Below are positions 1-9,391 of a DNA stretch of 37,381 nucleotides, piece after piece. The notes beneath the pieces were generated by a model. The model saw only the letters and a list, made by a program, of their open reading frames with translations, did no database searches and was not told the DNA's origin. Every line of letters begins with the position of its first letter. Position 1 is the stretch's first letter. Origin of the DNA: Symbiodinium natans (Eukaryota; Sar; Dinophyceae; Suessiales; Symbiodiniaceae); the NCBI GenBank assembly GCA_905221605.1, contig CAJNDS010002462.1, positions 374,001 to 411,381 of the forward strand, given 5' to 3'. Position numbers and translations under genes: made by a program.

Positions 1-240
1 CCAGGCTTCTGGCACTGCAATGCGGGCATCGCGCAGAAGCACGACAGATGCCTCTGGCTTCTCCGAGGGCTGCGGACTTCAACACTGCTAGCTGCTGCCA
101 CCATCAAAGCGTGGTTGCGCAGTCAAAAAAAGAGGGGCCATGTGCAGTGCTATGGGGTGGGGTGCGGTGGTTCTGTTCGGCGTGGCGCAGCCCAGTGGCC
201 TTGCTGTGAGGCCCCTCGACCCCGCCTCGACGACCCTTGA
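1..240 (+). other. Open reading frame running in from the left edge
   Basis: Frame 1 is open from the first base to a TGA at 238-240 (79 codons) with no in-frame ATG near its start, so it could only be the end of an exon that begins outside the window. The translation has Lys/Arg-rich and Trp/Cys-containing stretches and matches no family I know. A competing ORF starts at an ATG at 140 and runs to 610. Neither frame has a decisive signal. Confidence 0.15.
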
Positions 241-600
241 TGTGGAAGCTAGGCCCGTTGCGGATTTTGTGGCTGTTTGCGGGCTTCTCCATCGTGTGGG
301 GACACTTCTTCAGCGCCAGGAAGCTTTGGGGGCTGGTGGCTGGACACCTGGAGGTTTGAAGTTTGACCCGATGGCTGAGTGTAACTCTAGATTCTCACGA
401 GCTTGTCTTAGGCAACCTTCTGGAGGAATGGCAGCCTCGATGCAGCAGCTCGGCCGTAATTTCGATCCAAATGTCGTGGCAGGTTTGGTGTTGAGCTCTT
501 GTTTGCTCGCAGTCTCTTGTCTTAGCCGTAGCCAGTTGGCCGAGCTGACACGGAGTACCGCTCCGATATTTGGTCCATTGAGAAAGGGCCTCATTAAGAA

Positions 601-1047
601 GTGCCCCTGAACATTCTGAAGCTGTCAATAGCTCCAGAGGAATCTGCGAAAGGCGAGCCAAATGCCGCAAGCGCGCAAGCGGCCCCAAGCGAATTAAGCC
701 ACGGCCCTTCGAGCCTCCGAACGGCGTCACACGAACCTGAGCATCATGAGATGTGCAAGGCACTGTGGACTGCGATGCAGAAGGTTCATAAAGTCTCAAC
801 TCCAAAGCAATCCGATGAGCCGTCGAATAAGAATCTGGCCGCTGATGCCCACGAGGCAATGTCTGTTCCGCAAAGGCAGGAGCAAGGCTACCCAAAGCGA
901 AGGCCTTTCGCAATTGCAGCGCAGCTAGGCGTAGAAATTGCTCTGCCGCGCTGCATCGCATGGATGATCAAACTTATACGAAACGTGTGTGGCTTGTCAG
1001 CAACTGAAGCTACAATGAACTGGGACTCCTGGAGGGCATGCTGTTGA
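601..1047 (+). CDS. Hypothetical ORF, possible exon of a disordered protein
   Basis: About 148 open codons starting from a non-ATG codon, so more likely part of an exon than a complete gene. The translation is rich in Ala, Ser, Glu, Lys and Pro over its first 100 residues, as in a disordered linker, and turns more hydrophobic near residues 110-130. No domain is recognised. A minus-strand frame (395-961) is also open across the first part. From about 1010 another frame becomes open to a TGA at 1081-1083, so the true 3' boundary may be a splice site before the stop given here. Confidence 0.22.
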   Translation: MPLNILKLSIAPEESAKGEPNAASAQAAPSELSHGPSSLRTASHEPEHHEMCKALWTAMQKVHKVSTPKQSDEPSNKNLAADAHEAMSVPQRQEQGYPKRRPFAIAAQLGVEIALPRCIAWMIKLIRNVCGLSATEATMNWDSWRACC

Positions 1048-1648
1048 AGCATGGAAAGCCTGCAGCGGCGAGTTACGCTGAATGACCTTGGGTGTGCAAC
1101 CTAGAGCACTGCAGCCCATGTCGAGCTCTGGCTATGTCGAAGTCGAGCTGTGCAGAGTAGGAGGTGGACACAGGGCAAGTGGCAGCATGAATATGGGGGC
1201 ATGACATCCCCCACACGGTCAGTTCGACAACGAAGCTAAACAAAGATTCCAACCAAGAAAGCACAACGAAACATCACATCGAAAGCAAGCGGGCCAGATT
1301 GGAGCTGCGTTTCTTGTTTTGCAGACCTCCATCTTCAGCTCATAGTGCTGATGATCGTTGATGCACAGCGGCTCAAAGACTTGTCTCCTATGCCAGGCGC
1401 GTGAGATCCTCGAGGCAGCAGGAGACCCGGAAAGACCGACCTGTGGCACTGTGGCTCTCGACGCGAGCACGTTGTTGTCAAGTTGTGTGTCGTGACAATT
1501 CGTGAAGCCCGTACAACAGTTAATGACAAGCATTCGGTTCCGGGGTAAGGCCATCTACCTCTCGTCGCATCCTGAGGCCTCGGTCTCGGACACACAGCTC
1601 CAAAACGCGTTTTAAGTTAAAGTGTTTCTTTTTGTTAGCACAGCAGCG

Positions 1649-1785
1649 ATGGAAAGCGTATTGAAGCTCTGCAAGGCAGGCGAAGAAGTGGCAAGGTGCT
1701 GGCTGGGCGTAGGCGCCACCAAGGATCCTTGCAGTATGGTGCATCCTAGAGCACATCAGAGGCATGATGAGGCATGCACAGGATC
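1649..1785 (+). CDS. Candidate exon 1 of a small hypothetical gene
   Basis: An ATG at 1649 follows a pyrimidine-rich stretch ending in CAG at 1641-1643 (TTTCTTTTTGTTAGCACAG), which could accept a spliced leader or an upstream exon. The reading frame continues for 45 codons plus two bases to a possible GT donor at 1786. Joined to the segment at 1849 it gives one open protein of about 105 residues. The first part has alternating Cys, Glu and Lys and no recognised domain. The implied intron (1786-1848) is only 63 bp, which is short for a dinoflagellate and is the weakest point of the model. Confidence 0.28.
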
Positions 1786-1848
1786 GTACAGGCTCTGAGA
1801 CAGTTCCTCTGCATCGCCAGGGCACTGCTGCCACCGGGCTGGTTTGAG

Positions 1849-2029
1849 CAATGAAGCAGCAGCGTTTGCACAGAAGGCCGTTGCACTGCACAGAGGATTC
1901 CTGGCCACTTCTGTACATTTTAAGTACATTTTTGCAAAGGCCGTGGCGGCTGTTGAACTGCCAAGTGCCCGGATGCTCCTTTTGGAGCTGGCCGTTGAGA
2001 AGCTTTCCAAGGCCCATTGCAAGCCCTGA
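1849..2029 (+). CDS. Candidate exon 2 of a small hypothetical gene, Ala/Leu-rich
   Basis: This segment follows a TTTGAG acceptor-like end at 1843-1848, stays in phase with the preceding exon candidate, and ends at TGA 2027-2029. The encoded stretch is rich in Ala, Leu, Val and Lys and would be largely helical, with a hydrophobic run followed by a charged C-terminus. It could belong to a helical-repeat protein but shows no diagnostic motif. A long minus-strand ORF (1520-2128) overlaps it; I prefer the plus strand for its splice signals and more even composition, not on proof. Confidence 0.28.
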
Positions 2030-2081
2030 GACCTGACCGTCACTCACCATTGCCTGTCCACCACTTTTACGCTCGCTATAG

Positions 2082-2185
2082 GTGTATGTGCTCCTGTCCA
2101 GGAAAGTGAGGGAGCTGAGGGCTCTCACCGTTCTCTCCCGGAGGAGCGCCCTGAGGACCCCGGTGATGTGCTTGAAGCTTCGTGA
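2082..2185 (+). CDS. Candidate terminal exon, acidic and Pro-rich
   Basis: A pyrimidine-rich tract at 2050-2081 ends in CTATAG, and the following frame runs 33 codons to TGA at 2183-2185. The product would be rich in Glu, Ser, Pro and Gly (e.g. LPEERPEDPGDVLEAS), typical of a disordered acidic tail. A second plus-strand frame is also open here and gives an Arg/Leu-rich sequence, so the frame choice is uncertain. Confidence 0.2.
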
Positions 2186-2243
2186 TGCCGCAATGCTGCA
2201 AGTTGATGCAAGCCGAAACCACTAGGCCTGGCTCCACTTGGAC

Positions 2244-2828
2244 ATGCTCCGCAAGCAGCCGGGACTGTCGCCACATGCTAAAGCTTTGTTGCAAGATGTT
2301 GCAAGCATCTCATTCGAGCCGTGCGCGCTACTACATGCGCTGGGAAGACTGGTCAAGGCTAGAGGAAGCCGCAAAAGCGGCGAAAGTCGTTCTGGAGCAG
2401 CCGTCACAGGCGCCTGCAACTCCCAACTTGTGAGACTTCTGGTGTGGACGCAGCCAGGATTACTTGTTTCAGAGCTTTGGGCTGTATTCACTGCACTCGA
2501 CCGCGGGGGAATTAAGACAGCACAGGCTGTCTTGCTGCCACACGCGTCTACAGTAATCCGTCGATCGTTGCCAGACTTTTTACTCGAGGAACAAGGTTGT
2601 TCTCTGTCTTCTTTTCTTTTGCACACTAGCTTCGGCCAGAGCTGCGGAGGATCTGGCAATGGCTGGTCTGGAGTTCTTTGTAGCCTGTGCAGTGAAGGAG
2701 GAGCGCCCGCATGTTTGTTTACAGAGTTTGTGCGGTTCGAGTTTGCATCCATGGTCCACCGGCTGTTTGGCGGTGCCAGGAGTCCCAGGAAGATCCGAAT
2801 GGTCTCATCATCTCAGTGCAGTTGTTGA
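2244..2828 (+). CDS. Hypothetical ORF, probable exon cluster
   Basis: An ATG at 2244 opens a frame of about 194 residues to TGA at 2826-2828. The first 115 residues are rich in Leu, Ala and Ser with few charged runs. From about 2585 the DNA is a pyrimidine-rich stretch ending in CACACTAG at 2622-2629, which looks like a splice acceptor. After it another frame (2630 onward) is open and protein-like, so the real gene probably splices within this ORF rather than using it whole. No family recognised. It lies just upstream of the exon candidates at 2937 and 3132 and may belong with them. Confidence 0.25.
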   Translation: MLRKQPGLSPHAKALLQDVASISFEPCALLHALGRLVKARGSRKSGESRSGAAVTGACNSQLVRLLVWTQPGLLVSELWAVFTALDRGGIKTAQAVLLPHASTVIRRSLPDFLLEEQGCSLSSFLLHTSFGQSCGGSGNGWSGVLCSLCSEGGAPACLFTEFVRFEFASMVHRLFGGARSPRKIRMVSSSQCSC

Positions 2829-2936
2829 TGCTGGCTGTGGAGTTGAAGCGGAGCGATACGGACAGCCGAACGGGTTAGCTTGCAATCGCGGGGTCTCACC
2901 ACCCGTGGAGCTACCACGTGCCACGTACCATGCCAG

Positions 2937-3110
2937 GAGCTGCTGCAGCGGTTGGAAGGCGTTGCGGCTGTTTCTGCCAGGGTGTCGCTTCGAGCTGAAC
3001 TTCGAAGCTGCGCACCCGCTACGCCCGGCCTTGCAGCGCTTCGAGAAGCTGTGTCTGTGGCCTGGAGCAACCCGGCCGAGTGGCTCTCGCATCAGCTTCA
3101 GCTTCAGACT
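2937..3110 (+). CDS. Candidate internal exon, Leu/Ala-rich
   Basis: It begins after CATGCCAG at 2929-2936 and reads Glu-Leu-Leu-Gln in phase 0. The frame is rich in Leu, Ala, Arg and Glu and would form amphipathic helices, with a Trp-containing segment near the end. It meets a very pyrimidine-rich stretch at 3110-3131. Because that stretch is too short to be an intron by itself, the join to the next exon candidate is unresolved. No family recognised. Confidence 0.25.
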
Positions 3111-3131
3111 TCTTCCATCTTCCTCCACTAG

Positions 3132-3264
3132 AATCTACTTGGTCTGAGTCAAAGCTTTTCCACATATTTGAGGCAAAGGACAAGAACTTGGAGACAGTTG
3201 TCGATGGGAGCTCGCAATCTCCATGTGCCATGCCCAACTTATCAATCTACTGTGGTGGACGATG
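3132..3264 (+). CDS. Candidate internal exon with consensus GTAAGT donor
   Basis: This 133-bp segment has the best splice signals of the left third of the window: an upstream CTTCTTCCATCTTCCTC tract ending in CACTAG at 3126-3131, and a perfect GTAAGT donor at 3265-3270. The open frame (starting in phase 1, ending in phase 2) encodes about 44 residues mixing Ser, Glu, Lys and aromatic residues, with two Cys in its last third. The downstream partner exon was not found; the next kilobase is low-complexity DNA. Confidence 0.33.
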
Positions 3265-3265
3265 G

Positions 3266-3579
3266 TAAGTAATCAGGGCTAGTAGTGGCTAGTATCGTAC
3301 AAGGTTCGAGTGCGCCCACCGCATCCTGGAGCCACTGGACGCCGCACCAAAAGGAGACCTTGCTGTTGCGAGGCCACGGCCCGAGAGATAGAGAGGTTGT
3401 AAGAGGTTGTAAGAGGTTGAGTAGCACTCAGTAGCACTTTGACTCCGTGAAAGCGGGGCTCTAAGGCTCCAGGAGATCTGGGCTGCAAGGGCCTGGTGCT
3501 TGGCGCTGGATGCATCTGCCAGGATACAGCAGGCATGGGGACACCAAGGGCTCAACGCCTCCAGTCATTGTGGCCTCTT
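3266..3579 (+). other. Non-coding stretch, probable intron
   Basis: Starts at the GTAAGT donor. It holds a short tandem repeat at about 3388-3420 (AGAGGTTGTA three times, the third copy diverging) and a nearby duplicated AGTAGCAC. No protein-like frame was seen, so it is most simply intron or spacer DNA. Confidence 0.35.
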
Positions 3580-3684
3580 GTGTGTGTGTGTGTGTGTGTC
3601 CCTGCGTCTCTGTCTCAGTCTCTGTCTCTGTCTCCGTCTCTATCTCTGTCTGAGTGTCTGTGTCGCTGTCTGTCTGCTTGTCTG

Positions 3685-3715
<31 letters not shown>
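3580..3715 (+). repeat. Compound microsatellite (TG)n - (TCTG/TCTC)n - (TG)n
   Basis: Two pure TG runs (3580-3599 and about 3686-3715) flank a run of TCTCTG and TCTGTC variants. All six frames are open only because of the repeat, which is why several low-complexity ORFs cross it; none is a gene. Confidence 0.95.
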
Positions 3716-4377
3716 CGGCGTGTGCGCATTGCACCCAGTCCACATGGATTTTCATTTAGTAGAAAGCCCCCCCCCATGTCAGTGGATGGTGAACCCACTG
3801 AGCACTGATATGGAGTACCAGTTCAGTGCAGTGTAGTCGGCAGGTCGATGCAGTTGGCATTTAGAAAATAGATTGAGTTGGCATCGTACATCCTCCGAGT
3901 GCATGTGTTGGTACCCCATTGGGGTCCTTGTTATGAGGGGGTCCTACTATTGGGGGCCTCCCCTTCTGTGTAAGTCCCCATGTGCTGCTCTGCACAGGCG
4001 AAGGGCCTGTCGACGACTGCGGATCGAAGCGCGCTGCTGCAGCGAGCATGTGAAAATCTCAAAGCTGCATACAGGCGAACCGCAGTGTTCGCAGAGTCCG
4101 CGGACGGATCGTTCAACTTGTTAACGCATCAAGACCGCACAGTGTGAGTTGTCAGAGGCTTCGTCGCGACTCAGAGAAGGTGTCAGCTGAGGGCGTGGAC
4201 CAGGCATGGCAACAGATGGAAACATGATCGTTGGTTTCTGTGTGTGAGAGAGAGAAAGCAACCTCGGAAGTCTCGTCGGCTCTTCATCGTGCTCGTCCTT
4301 GTGGAGTTCGAGGCGAAATGTCTGGCAGGTGATGCTAAGCCAAACCTTGGCAGTTTGTGTCTTACAATGTCTTACAG
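3716..4377. other. Gene-poor stretch
   Basis: No convincing coding frame. Short ORFs at 3873-4124 and 4244-4528 lack good composition. The end of the stretch (CTTACAATGTCTTACAG at 4361-4377) resembles a splice acceptor that could introduce the exon candidate beginning at 4378. Confidence 0.4.
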
Positions 4378-4509
4378 GGCCGAGGTCATGCACTGTCTCA
4401 CATCTGCCCTGCTGCTCGAGCCGAGGAAACGGAGGAACACCTGCAACAGTTTGTTGACCAGGCTGTGCGGATGCTTTTTGCTTGTACCATTTTCCACTCA
4501 GCAATATGA
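4378..4509 (+). CDS. Candidate terminal exon, acidic helix
   Basis: It follows a TCTTACAG acceptor-like end at 4370-4377 and reads 43 codons in phase 0 to TGA at 4507-4509. The middle (ARAEETEEHLQQFVDQAVRM) is an amphipathic, acidic helix-like stretch followed by a hydrophobic aromatic end. The ATG of another ORF (4506-4895, 129 residues, Arg/Ser-rich) overlaps the stop as ATGA. The domain is not recognised. Confidence 0.27.
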   Translation, partial: GRGHALSHICPAARAEETEEHLQQFVDQAVRMLFACTIFHSAI

Positions 4510-4899
4510 GCCTGGTGCTGCATTGTGACCTCCTCGACTCGTTGAGGCATCTTCTCATGAGGCACTTGGCTTCAACAGCCTCTTGGCGTCGCTCGCCTGC
4601 TTCTCTACATTCAACTGATGGAAGCATTGCAAACAGCCAGCACAGTAGCCTGAAGCTGGGAGTCCATCTGAGGATGTCCAAAATCGCAGCTGCATCTTCA
4701 TACCGACGGCCGGGTGCCAGGGCGCCACAGCTAGCTGGAAGTGTTCGGCTTGAAAGCCTTGTGAAGAGGCTTGCCAGACACTGCCTGCAAAGCTATGTTC
4801 GAGTTCGTGCTGGGACCCGTGGTGCAGCGCACTCACAAATGTTTAGCGACTCCGGCGAGCAGAAAGGTTGGAGTCAGGAAAGAGACTACTTGTGAGGCC

Positions 4900-5082
4900 A
4901 TGGACTTCAAGCAGGTTCTGCCTGCCTACCGTCCAGCCAGCTGGTGTTGTCGCATGCTGTCTGCAGTTGCCGAGTGTGTGTGCAGATGGGCTGTCTCAGG
5001 CGAAATGGTGGTCTTGCAGTCCTCTAGAAATGACAGCTTTCGTCTTTTCGAAGGCAGCTTGGAAAAATCGGATGTGCTCTGA
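4900..5082 (+). CDS. Small hypothetical ORF with strong start context
   Basis: The ATG at 4900 sits in GAGGCCATGG, a good eukaryotic start context, and the frame is open for 60 residues. The product has several Cys in its middle and a charged C-terminal third. Whether the stop at 5080-5082 is used is unclear, because an exon-like segment follows at 5118. No family recognised. Confidence 0.25.
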   Translation: MDFKQVLPAYRPASWCCRMLSAVAECVCRWAVSGEMVVLQSSRNDSFRLFEGSLEKSDVL

Positions 5083-5117
5083 ACATGCGGGGGTGTGTAT
5101 CTGTGTTTTTCTGGCAG

Positions 5118-5215
5118 GGGTCTGGAGCATCTTGAGTCAGCATCCGGGTGACGATCTGGCACCTACCTTTGTTGAGGTGCCACAGTTTGACGGAGGGTTT
5201 TTGCAAGTCAGAAGG
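5118..5215 (+). CDS. Candidate internal exon
   Basis: Bounded upstream by GTGTTTTTCTGGCAG (5103-5117), a pyrimidine-rich acceptor, and downstream by AGG|GTGTGA at 5213-5221. The frame encodes about 32 residues with a balanced composition (VPQFDGGFLQVRR near its end). It is too short to assign to a family. Likely companions are the ORFs at 4900 and 5334, but the phases were not reconciled. Confidence 0.3.
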
Positions 5216-5333
5216 GTGTGACTTATGTGACTCCAAGGCCTCATTGGGCTTGGAGGAGCGTTCCCCTGCGTCCAACCCATGCTGCCTTGGCTGGGTTGCA
5301 AAGTTTCTGGTCAGGAAGAGGCGGCTTGGCTGA

Positions 5334-5585
5334 TTGCAAAGTCGTGGCCGAAGACTGAGCGTCAATTCAAGCCCGGCACTGGAAAGCACAAAAGCAGAGC
5401 TTGCGCTTGCAAGGAATACCGGTGCACACTTCTACCGCCTCCAGCTATACAGGCGGCTGGCCTCCGTCATGAGTCTATCTCCGGCAGATGCAAGACTCAT
5501 CTCCAGACTCGGAAGGTATGCGGAAAGTTGGCTGAGCAAGAGCATGACCTTCGCGCAGATGTTCAAGGGCGAGAGCCTCAAGTAA
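5334..5585 (+). CDS. Hypothetical ORF, helical and basic
   Basis: This frame ends at TAA 5583-5585. Its last 65 residues, rich in Ala, Leu, Arg and Ser, look like a helical soluble domain. The first codon is not ATG, so an upstream splice site is needed. A second plus-strand frame (5279-5692) is open over the same bases, so the assignment is tentative. No domain recognised. Confidence 0.25.
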   Translation: MQSRGRRLSVNSSPALESTKAELALARNTGAHFYRLQLYRRLASVMSLSPADARLISRLGRYAESWLSKSMTFAQMFKGESLK

Positions 5586-5749
5586 ATGCTCGTGAGACTA
5601 TGTCCAACGCAATGTGCGCAATTCTGGCTAGGGACTCTAAGTGTGCGATACAAGCACCCCAAGCTAGTCTACGTTGCATCATGTTGCCCTAAGCACGAAT
5701 CTCGAGCATTCGTTGAGAAGTTAGTGGATCAGAGCCAGTTAGTGAGCAG

Positions 5750-5895
5750 AGCCCCCACACGAGCTGACTGTTGTGCAGTGTTGTCTTGATGCTTCGATTC
5801 CTGATGACTTGGTTAGGAGCTGCAAGCAGACTTCACTGTCTGGAGATTGCAAGATTGCTGCTTACGACAGGACTTCCAGGTCTACCTTCACATGA
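5750..5895 (+). CDS. Candidate terminal exon, Cys/Ser/Thr-rich
   Basis: After GTGAGCAG at 5742-5749, a frame starting in phase 1 runs to TGA at 5893-5895. It encodes about 48 residues with four Cys and many Ser/Thr. The acceptor is weak and the overlapping ORF 5586-5789 competes for its first 40 bases. Confidence 0.2.
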
Positions 5896-6700
5896 AAGCA
5901 TGGCTGAGGGATATCGATTGTGCTTGAAGCACTGCAGTACATAGCTACGTTATCCAGGCCACTGTAAATGGATGGTTCACGCGATCCATCCTGTGTCTAG
6001 ACAAACTGAATTCACTATGTTTGCTGCTTGTTTGATATGCAGCCGCAGCCACCCTTGCCGCTTCTGCAGAAGACATGATGAGCCCTGATACTCAAGGGGG
6101 CCAAAGGGGGCCAAGGGAGATTCTACAGGTTTCTACAGGGTACCGCCCCAGCAGGCCATGGGCAATGGCCTGGCTGGCGGGTGCTGCGCGAAAAAAACCA
6201 GCGAGCTTGTTTTGTCTTTCTTCGAGATTGTTTTCGGAGGCCTGTTTTTGTGAAATGAATTCCTAGCATGAGTTGTCGCCATGAGGGGCACAGGGGTCGT
6301 GCCCCCCAGCGGCCGGGCGGGCTCAGGCCAACCGAATGAGTCCGCAACATGGCCACTTTGTGGATCGCACAGGAGGGTCGTTTACTCTGCGGGCTTGCCT
6401 CTGCCCAATGCACTTTAGGGGGTCTACTCGTGTGTGGATGCGGCTGTTGAATGCTACAGTTTTCCAGTTTTCCATCGTGCATGACGTCACATTACCGGCC
6501 CTGGATCAATCCAAGCCTTCGCCCAATTGCAGCAGAGCACGTTTCATGTGACTGCACATGCACACCGAAGCAGTACAGTGGTACTTCACGGCAAATTCAC
6601 CTGAGGCCTATGACTAAAGGCCCACCAACCAAGTCTGAGCAGCCGTCAAGCACTCGACCTAGCGCAACTTGCACCAAGCTCACAGTGAAATGGTAGAAGT
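5896..6700. other. Gene-poor stretch
   Basis: Contains a short direct repeat, GGGGGCCAAA then GGGGGCCAAG, at about 6098-6118, and a doubled TTCTACAGG at about 6120-6140. ORFs at 6075-6266 and 6336-6551 have no supporting signals. A Lys/Ser/Thr-rich frame at 6611-6696 might be a short exon. Confidence 0.4.
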
Positions 6701-6899
6701 GTGCGCAAGCAGCCAGCAGTAGCCTGCTTGGCAAAGCCCCATGTGGACACTTGCTTCAACTGCAAGCAAAGACTGAGTTGGCAAGTGCCTTCCATGGAAC
6801 CAGAAGACGATGAAGACCTCGCAGCTGCAATCGAGTGGGACCAGAAGTCCAAGCGGAGTGCAAACAATGAGCCAGCTTCACAGCCAGAACAGTGTCACA
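6701..6899 (+). CDS. Candidate exon 1 of a small acidic protein gene
   Basis: The frame carries a CFNC pair (about 6746-6757), an ATG at 6794, and then a strikingly acidic start, [16 protein letters not shown], followed by Lys, Ser, Asn and Gln. It is open into the TG microsatellite, where GT dinucleotides offer many donors. Joined across the microsatellite to 7085-7232 it would give a product of about 86 residues from the ATG. Either the Met at 6794 or an upstream start could be used. No family recognised. Confidence 0.33.
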
Positions 6900-6931
<32 letters not shown>

Positions 6932-7072
6932 CTCTGTGTGTGTTTCTCTGTGTGTGTCTCTGTGTGTGTCTCTGGTGTCTCTGTGTGTGTCTTGCGTCTC
7001 TGTGTGTGTCTCTGTGTGTGTCTCTGTGTGTGAGTGCGCGTGTGCGTGTGCGTGTGTGCGTGTCTGTGTGTG
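6900..7072 (+). repeat. TG-rich microsatellite, possible intron
   Basis: A pure TG run at 6900-6927 passes into repeated TGTGTGTCTC units up to about 7072. It sits exactly between two coding-like segments and ends near TGCCGCGCAG, an acceptor-like sequence at 7075-7084. The Cys/Val ORFs crossing it are artefacts of the repeat. Confidence 0.9.
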
Positions 7073-7084
7073 GCTGCCGCGCAG

Positions 7085-7232
7085 CTTCTTGTGCCACGGC
7101 CGTGAAGCCAGACCTAGCCTGAGTGGGCTGAGGCAGGACGTTGTCCAGTGGATCGAGTCTATTGTTGGCGGTGTTGCCCCCAGAAAGGAATGCGAGTGTC
7201 AGGCACTGCGCAAGAGGCTATGTGATGGCTAA
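7085..7232 (+). CDS. Candidate exon 2 of a small acidic protein gene
   Basis: Starts after CCGCGCAG and runs in one frame to TAA at 7230-7232. The product segment contains an amphipathic stretch ([15 protein letters not shown]) followed by a Cys/Lys/Arg-rich tail. It is in the same overall frame as the upstream microsatellite ORF (6810-7232). No family recognised. Confidence 0.3.
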
Positions 7233-7504
7233 AGGTCAGAAAGGCGAAGCGAGCGTTGGCGAATGGCTGAAATCAGGCCGAGAATGTGCCCTTCCTTGCT
7301 TGATTGCCTCACGACTTGTGTTCAGGAGTGGTCCTTTGCAACCTGGTCAATGCCATCCGGCCTGGACTGATTAGGACATCATAGCTCAGCAAGCTGACCA
7401 GCATGTGACAGCATCCGCAAGAGACAGACCTGCCAGGACTGTCAACCAACACTCTGTGCCATTCAAGCAGATGGAGACATGGATTCATACTTGACTCACT
7501 TTAG

Positions 7505-7630
7505 TTGGCGGGCTCGGTCTTGCGAGCTAAGGAGAACATCACGAAGTTCCTTAACGCAGCTGCTGAGCTGCAAGATTATGCAAGGTTACGCAAGCATCTC
7601 CCGAACACATGCAATGGGGAGCCCGCATGA
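7505..7630 (+). CDS. Candidate terminal exon, helical
   Basis: After a CACTTTAG acceptor-like end at 7497-7504, 41 codons read to TGA 7628-7630. The sequence around LRAKENITKFLNAAAELQDY is typical of an amphipathic helix. There is no ATG and no recognised domain. An overlapping ORF in another frame (7479-7694) is less protein-like. Confidence 0.24.
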   Translation: MAGSVLRAKENITKFLNAAAELQDYARLRKHLPNTCNGEPA

Positions 7631-7780
7631 GACCTATGGGAGCCACTTGATCCGAGGCCAGAGAGCTGGGGCTTCCAGAGAGTTCCATGTTTGACACCCC
7701 GGACTTGCCAAGGCCTCAATAGATGTGGCAGAGGCATGCAGAGCCGCAGAGCAATTGCAGTGAAACTGTAGAGGGCAGCT

Positions 7781-7933
7781 ATGAAGTCGGCTGCATTTGC
7801 ACTGCTAAATCTTATTTTCTCCGATTCCCGCCTACTTCGCGAAGCGTCAGACAATTCACGCGAAAAGTCGGTACGGCGAGCAAGGTGTGAACTAACTGCA
7901 AAGAACTCATCACTCAACATGTCTCAAAAGTGA
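7781..7933 (+). CDS. Small ORF with competing antisense frame
   Basis: ATG at 7781, 50 codons, TGA at 7931-7933; Ser, Arg, Leu and Lys-rich. The minus strand over the same bases (7576-7920, starting with an ATG) is also open for 114 codons and looks equally plausible, so strand cannot be decided. No family recognised for either. Confidence 0.15.
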   Translation: MKSAAFALLNLIFSDSRLLREASDNSREKSVRRARCELTAKNSSLNMSQK

Positions 7934-8382
7934 CAGGTTTATCACTGACTAGCATCACCGGCGGGTTCATTTCTCCTCGCACCCGACAAGCAATACTAGA
8001 TGATGGGTGGTATGCTTGCGGGTGCTCAGAACTACCAGAGTTCGTTGCCCACATGTGCCAACAACTTGTGCGCCTTGCTGTGAAGCTCCTGAGCCCGCCA
8101 AAGGAACATGATAGTAAACATGATGTCCTCTGACCTGCGAAATCTGTCGCAGCCTGTGTAGTCGCGCGACTTTTGGGCGTACGCGAGTTAGCCCAATCAA
8201 AATGTTCCTACCAAGAAAATGCAGCGTGCCGCCCATTGCCATCCATGCAACCACAAGTCGACAAAATTTCGCAGCTATCCTGCCCTGCGTACTCAGAGCG
8301 GACCGCTGGCTGTGAGGTATGAGGAGAAGAACCTGGATTCGGTCATCGACCGAGTTGCTGTCGGCAAAATGTCGACAACGCA

Positions 8383-8664
8383 ATGACCTTGTGCCAGGTC
8401 ATCACGTGCATCTACGTGCCAGCCTCAAATGTACCATGCCGCCACGGGGTGGAGCGTGCCTTAACAGTGCAACGTGACTTTGATTCTTTGGGAGACATGC
8501 CTGCATTGCTCATATCATGTTTTGCAAAGGCGTTGGGCGGGGCAGTTCAGACCGTATGCCCTGAATTTACAGGCGCGGTGTACTGCGTTAATTTCTCTTT
8601 TGCTCCTGATGGACTGGCTGGCAACCTTGCAGCCTTGCCTGCGCGTGGCAAGGGCCAAAGCTAG
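8383..8664 (+). CDS. Hypothetical ORF of 93 residues
   Basis: ATG at 8383, stop TAG at 8662-8664. The translation is balanced, with three Cys in its N-terminal quarter, an acidic patch and a small Gly/Ala-rich end. A different frame just upstream (about 8225-8386) is also open and protein-like and overlaps the start as ATGA, so this may be two exons or a frameshifted gene. No domain recognised. Confidence 0.27.
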   Translation: MTLCQVITCIYVPASNVPCRHGVERALTVQRDFDSLGDMPALLISCFAKALGGAVQTVCPEFTGAVYCVNFSFAPDGLAGNLAALPARGKGQS

Positions 8665-8705
8665 GAATACCTCTCATCGCGAAGGGGAAGGCGCCAAGCA
8701 TCTGA

Positions 8706-9240
8706 TTGAACTGGGCCGGGCCTGCGCAGCAAAGCACGCAGGATGCCAAAGTCAAAGGCAAGTCCTCACACTTACTTCACCTGGATCCAGATCAGGCATC
8801 TGGGGCACTCAAACAGCAAATGGGGAGGAGGGCTGGGGGGCAGATTCGTCGCAGATTCATCCCTTTATTATCTTCAGCAGTGAGAGGTCGCTTACATGCG
8901 CGAAGAGCTCGAGAGCCTAAGAGACAGCCACGCGAGGCCTTTTGTGCAATGAATGAAGAGAAACAACGCACGTAGCAGTTCGCATGTAGCAAAAGGCATA
9001 TTATGGCCTCTGACGGAACGTTCCATCACGAAGCGGACACCGGAGAGGCTTGTGGAGGAGAACCAGCTGCTGCGTAAGAAGGCAGAGGTGTGGGAAGCCA
9101 TGGTTGCGCTCTTTTTGTGCTTTTTGCTCTCGGACTCTGCGACGCTGCGGGTCTCTACCCGAGGTGGACATTCCTCACTGGGCCTCCCAGGTGAGGCTGA
9201 TGGCACAGCAGGTAGAAGAGGCGGAAAGCTACCCCTGAAC
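8706..9240 (+). other. Region with several exon-like frames
   Basis: Within 8706-8975 a basic, Arg/Gln-rich frame is open. At about 9029-9100 another frame encodes a charged heptad-like stretch (VEENQLLRKKAEVWEAM) suggestive of a coiled coil. At about 9159-9238 a third frame encodes DIPHWASQVRLMAQQVEEAE before a stop. Three frames within 500 bp imply either small introns or a decayed gene; no model was convincing enough to draw. Confidence 0.3.
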
Positions 9241-9391
9241 TGCAGATTTATCAAAAGGTTGTGCATCTTCAGTATTCGGGGGTGGAGGCTGTGTTCTTTA
9301 GGTAGGGCTCCAAGGCTGAGGTTGTGGAGCTCGCGGGAGGTTGCTGAGCAAGCAGTTGCCTTGAACCTGGAAGTTCGGCTTCCGGAAAGTT

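Noticed and set aside
1520-2128. 202-codon minus-strand ORF
   Set aside because: Longest unsupported ORF of its area, but its composition is uneven and plus-strand segments there have splice-like signals. About one or two ORFs of this size are expected by chance in 37 kb.
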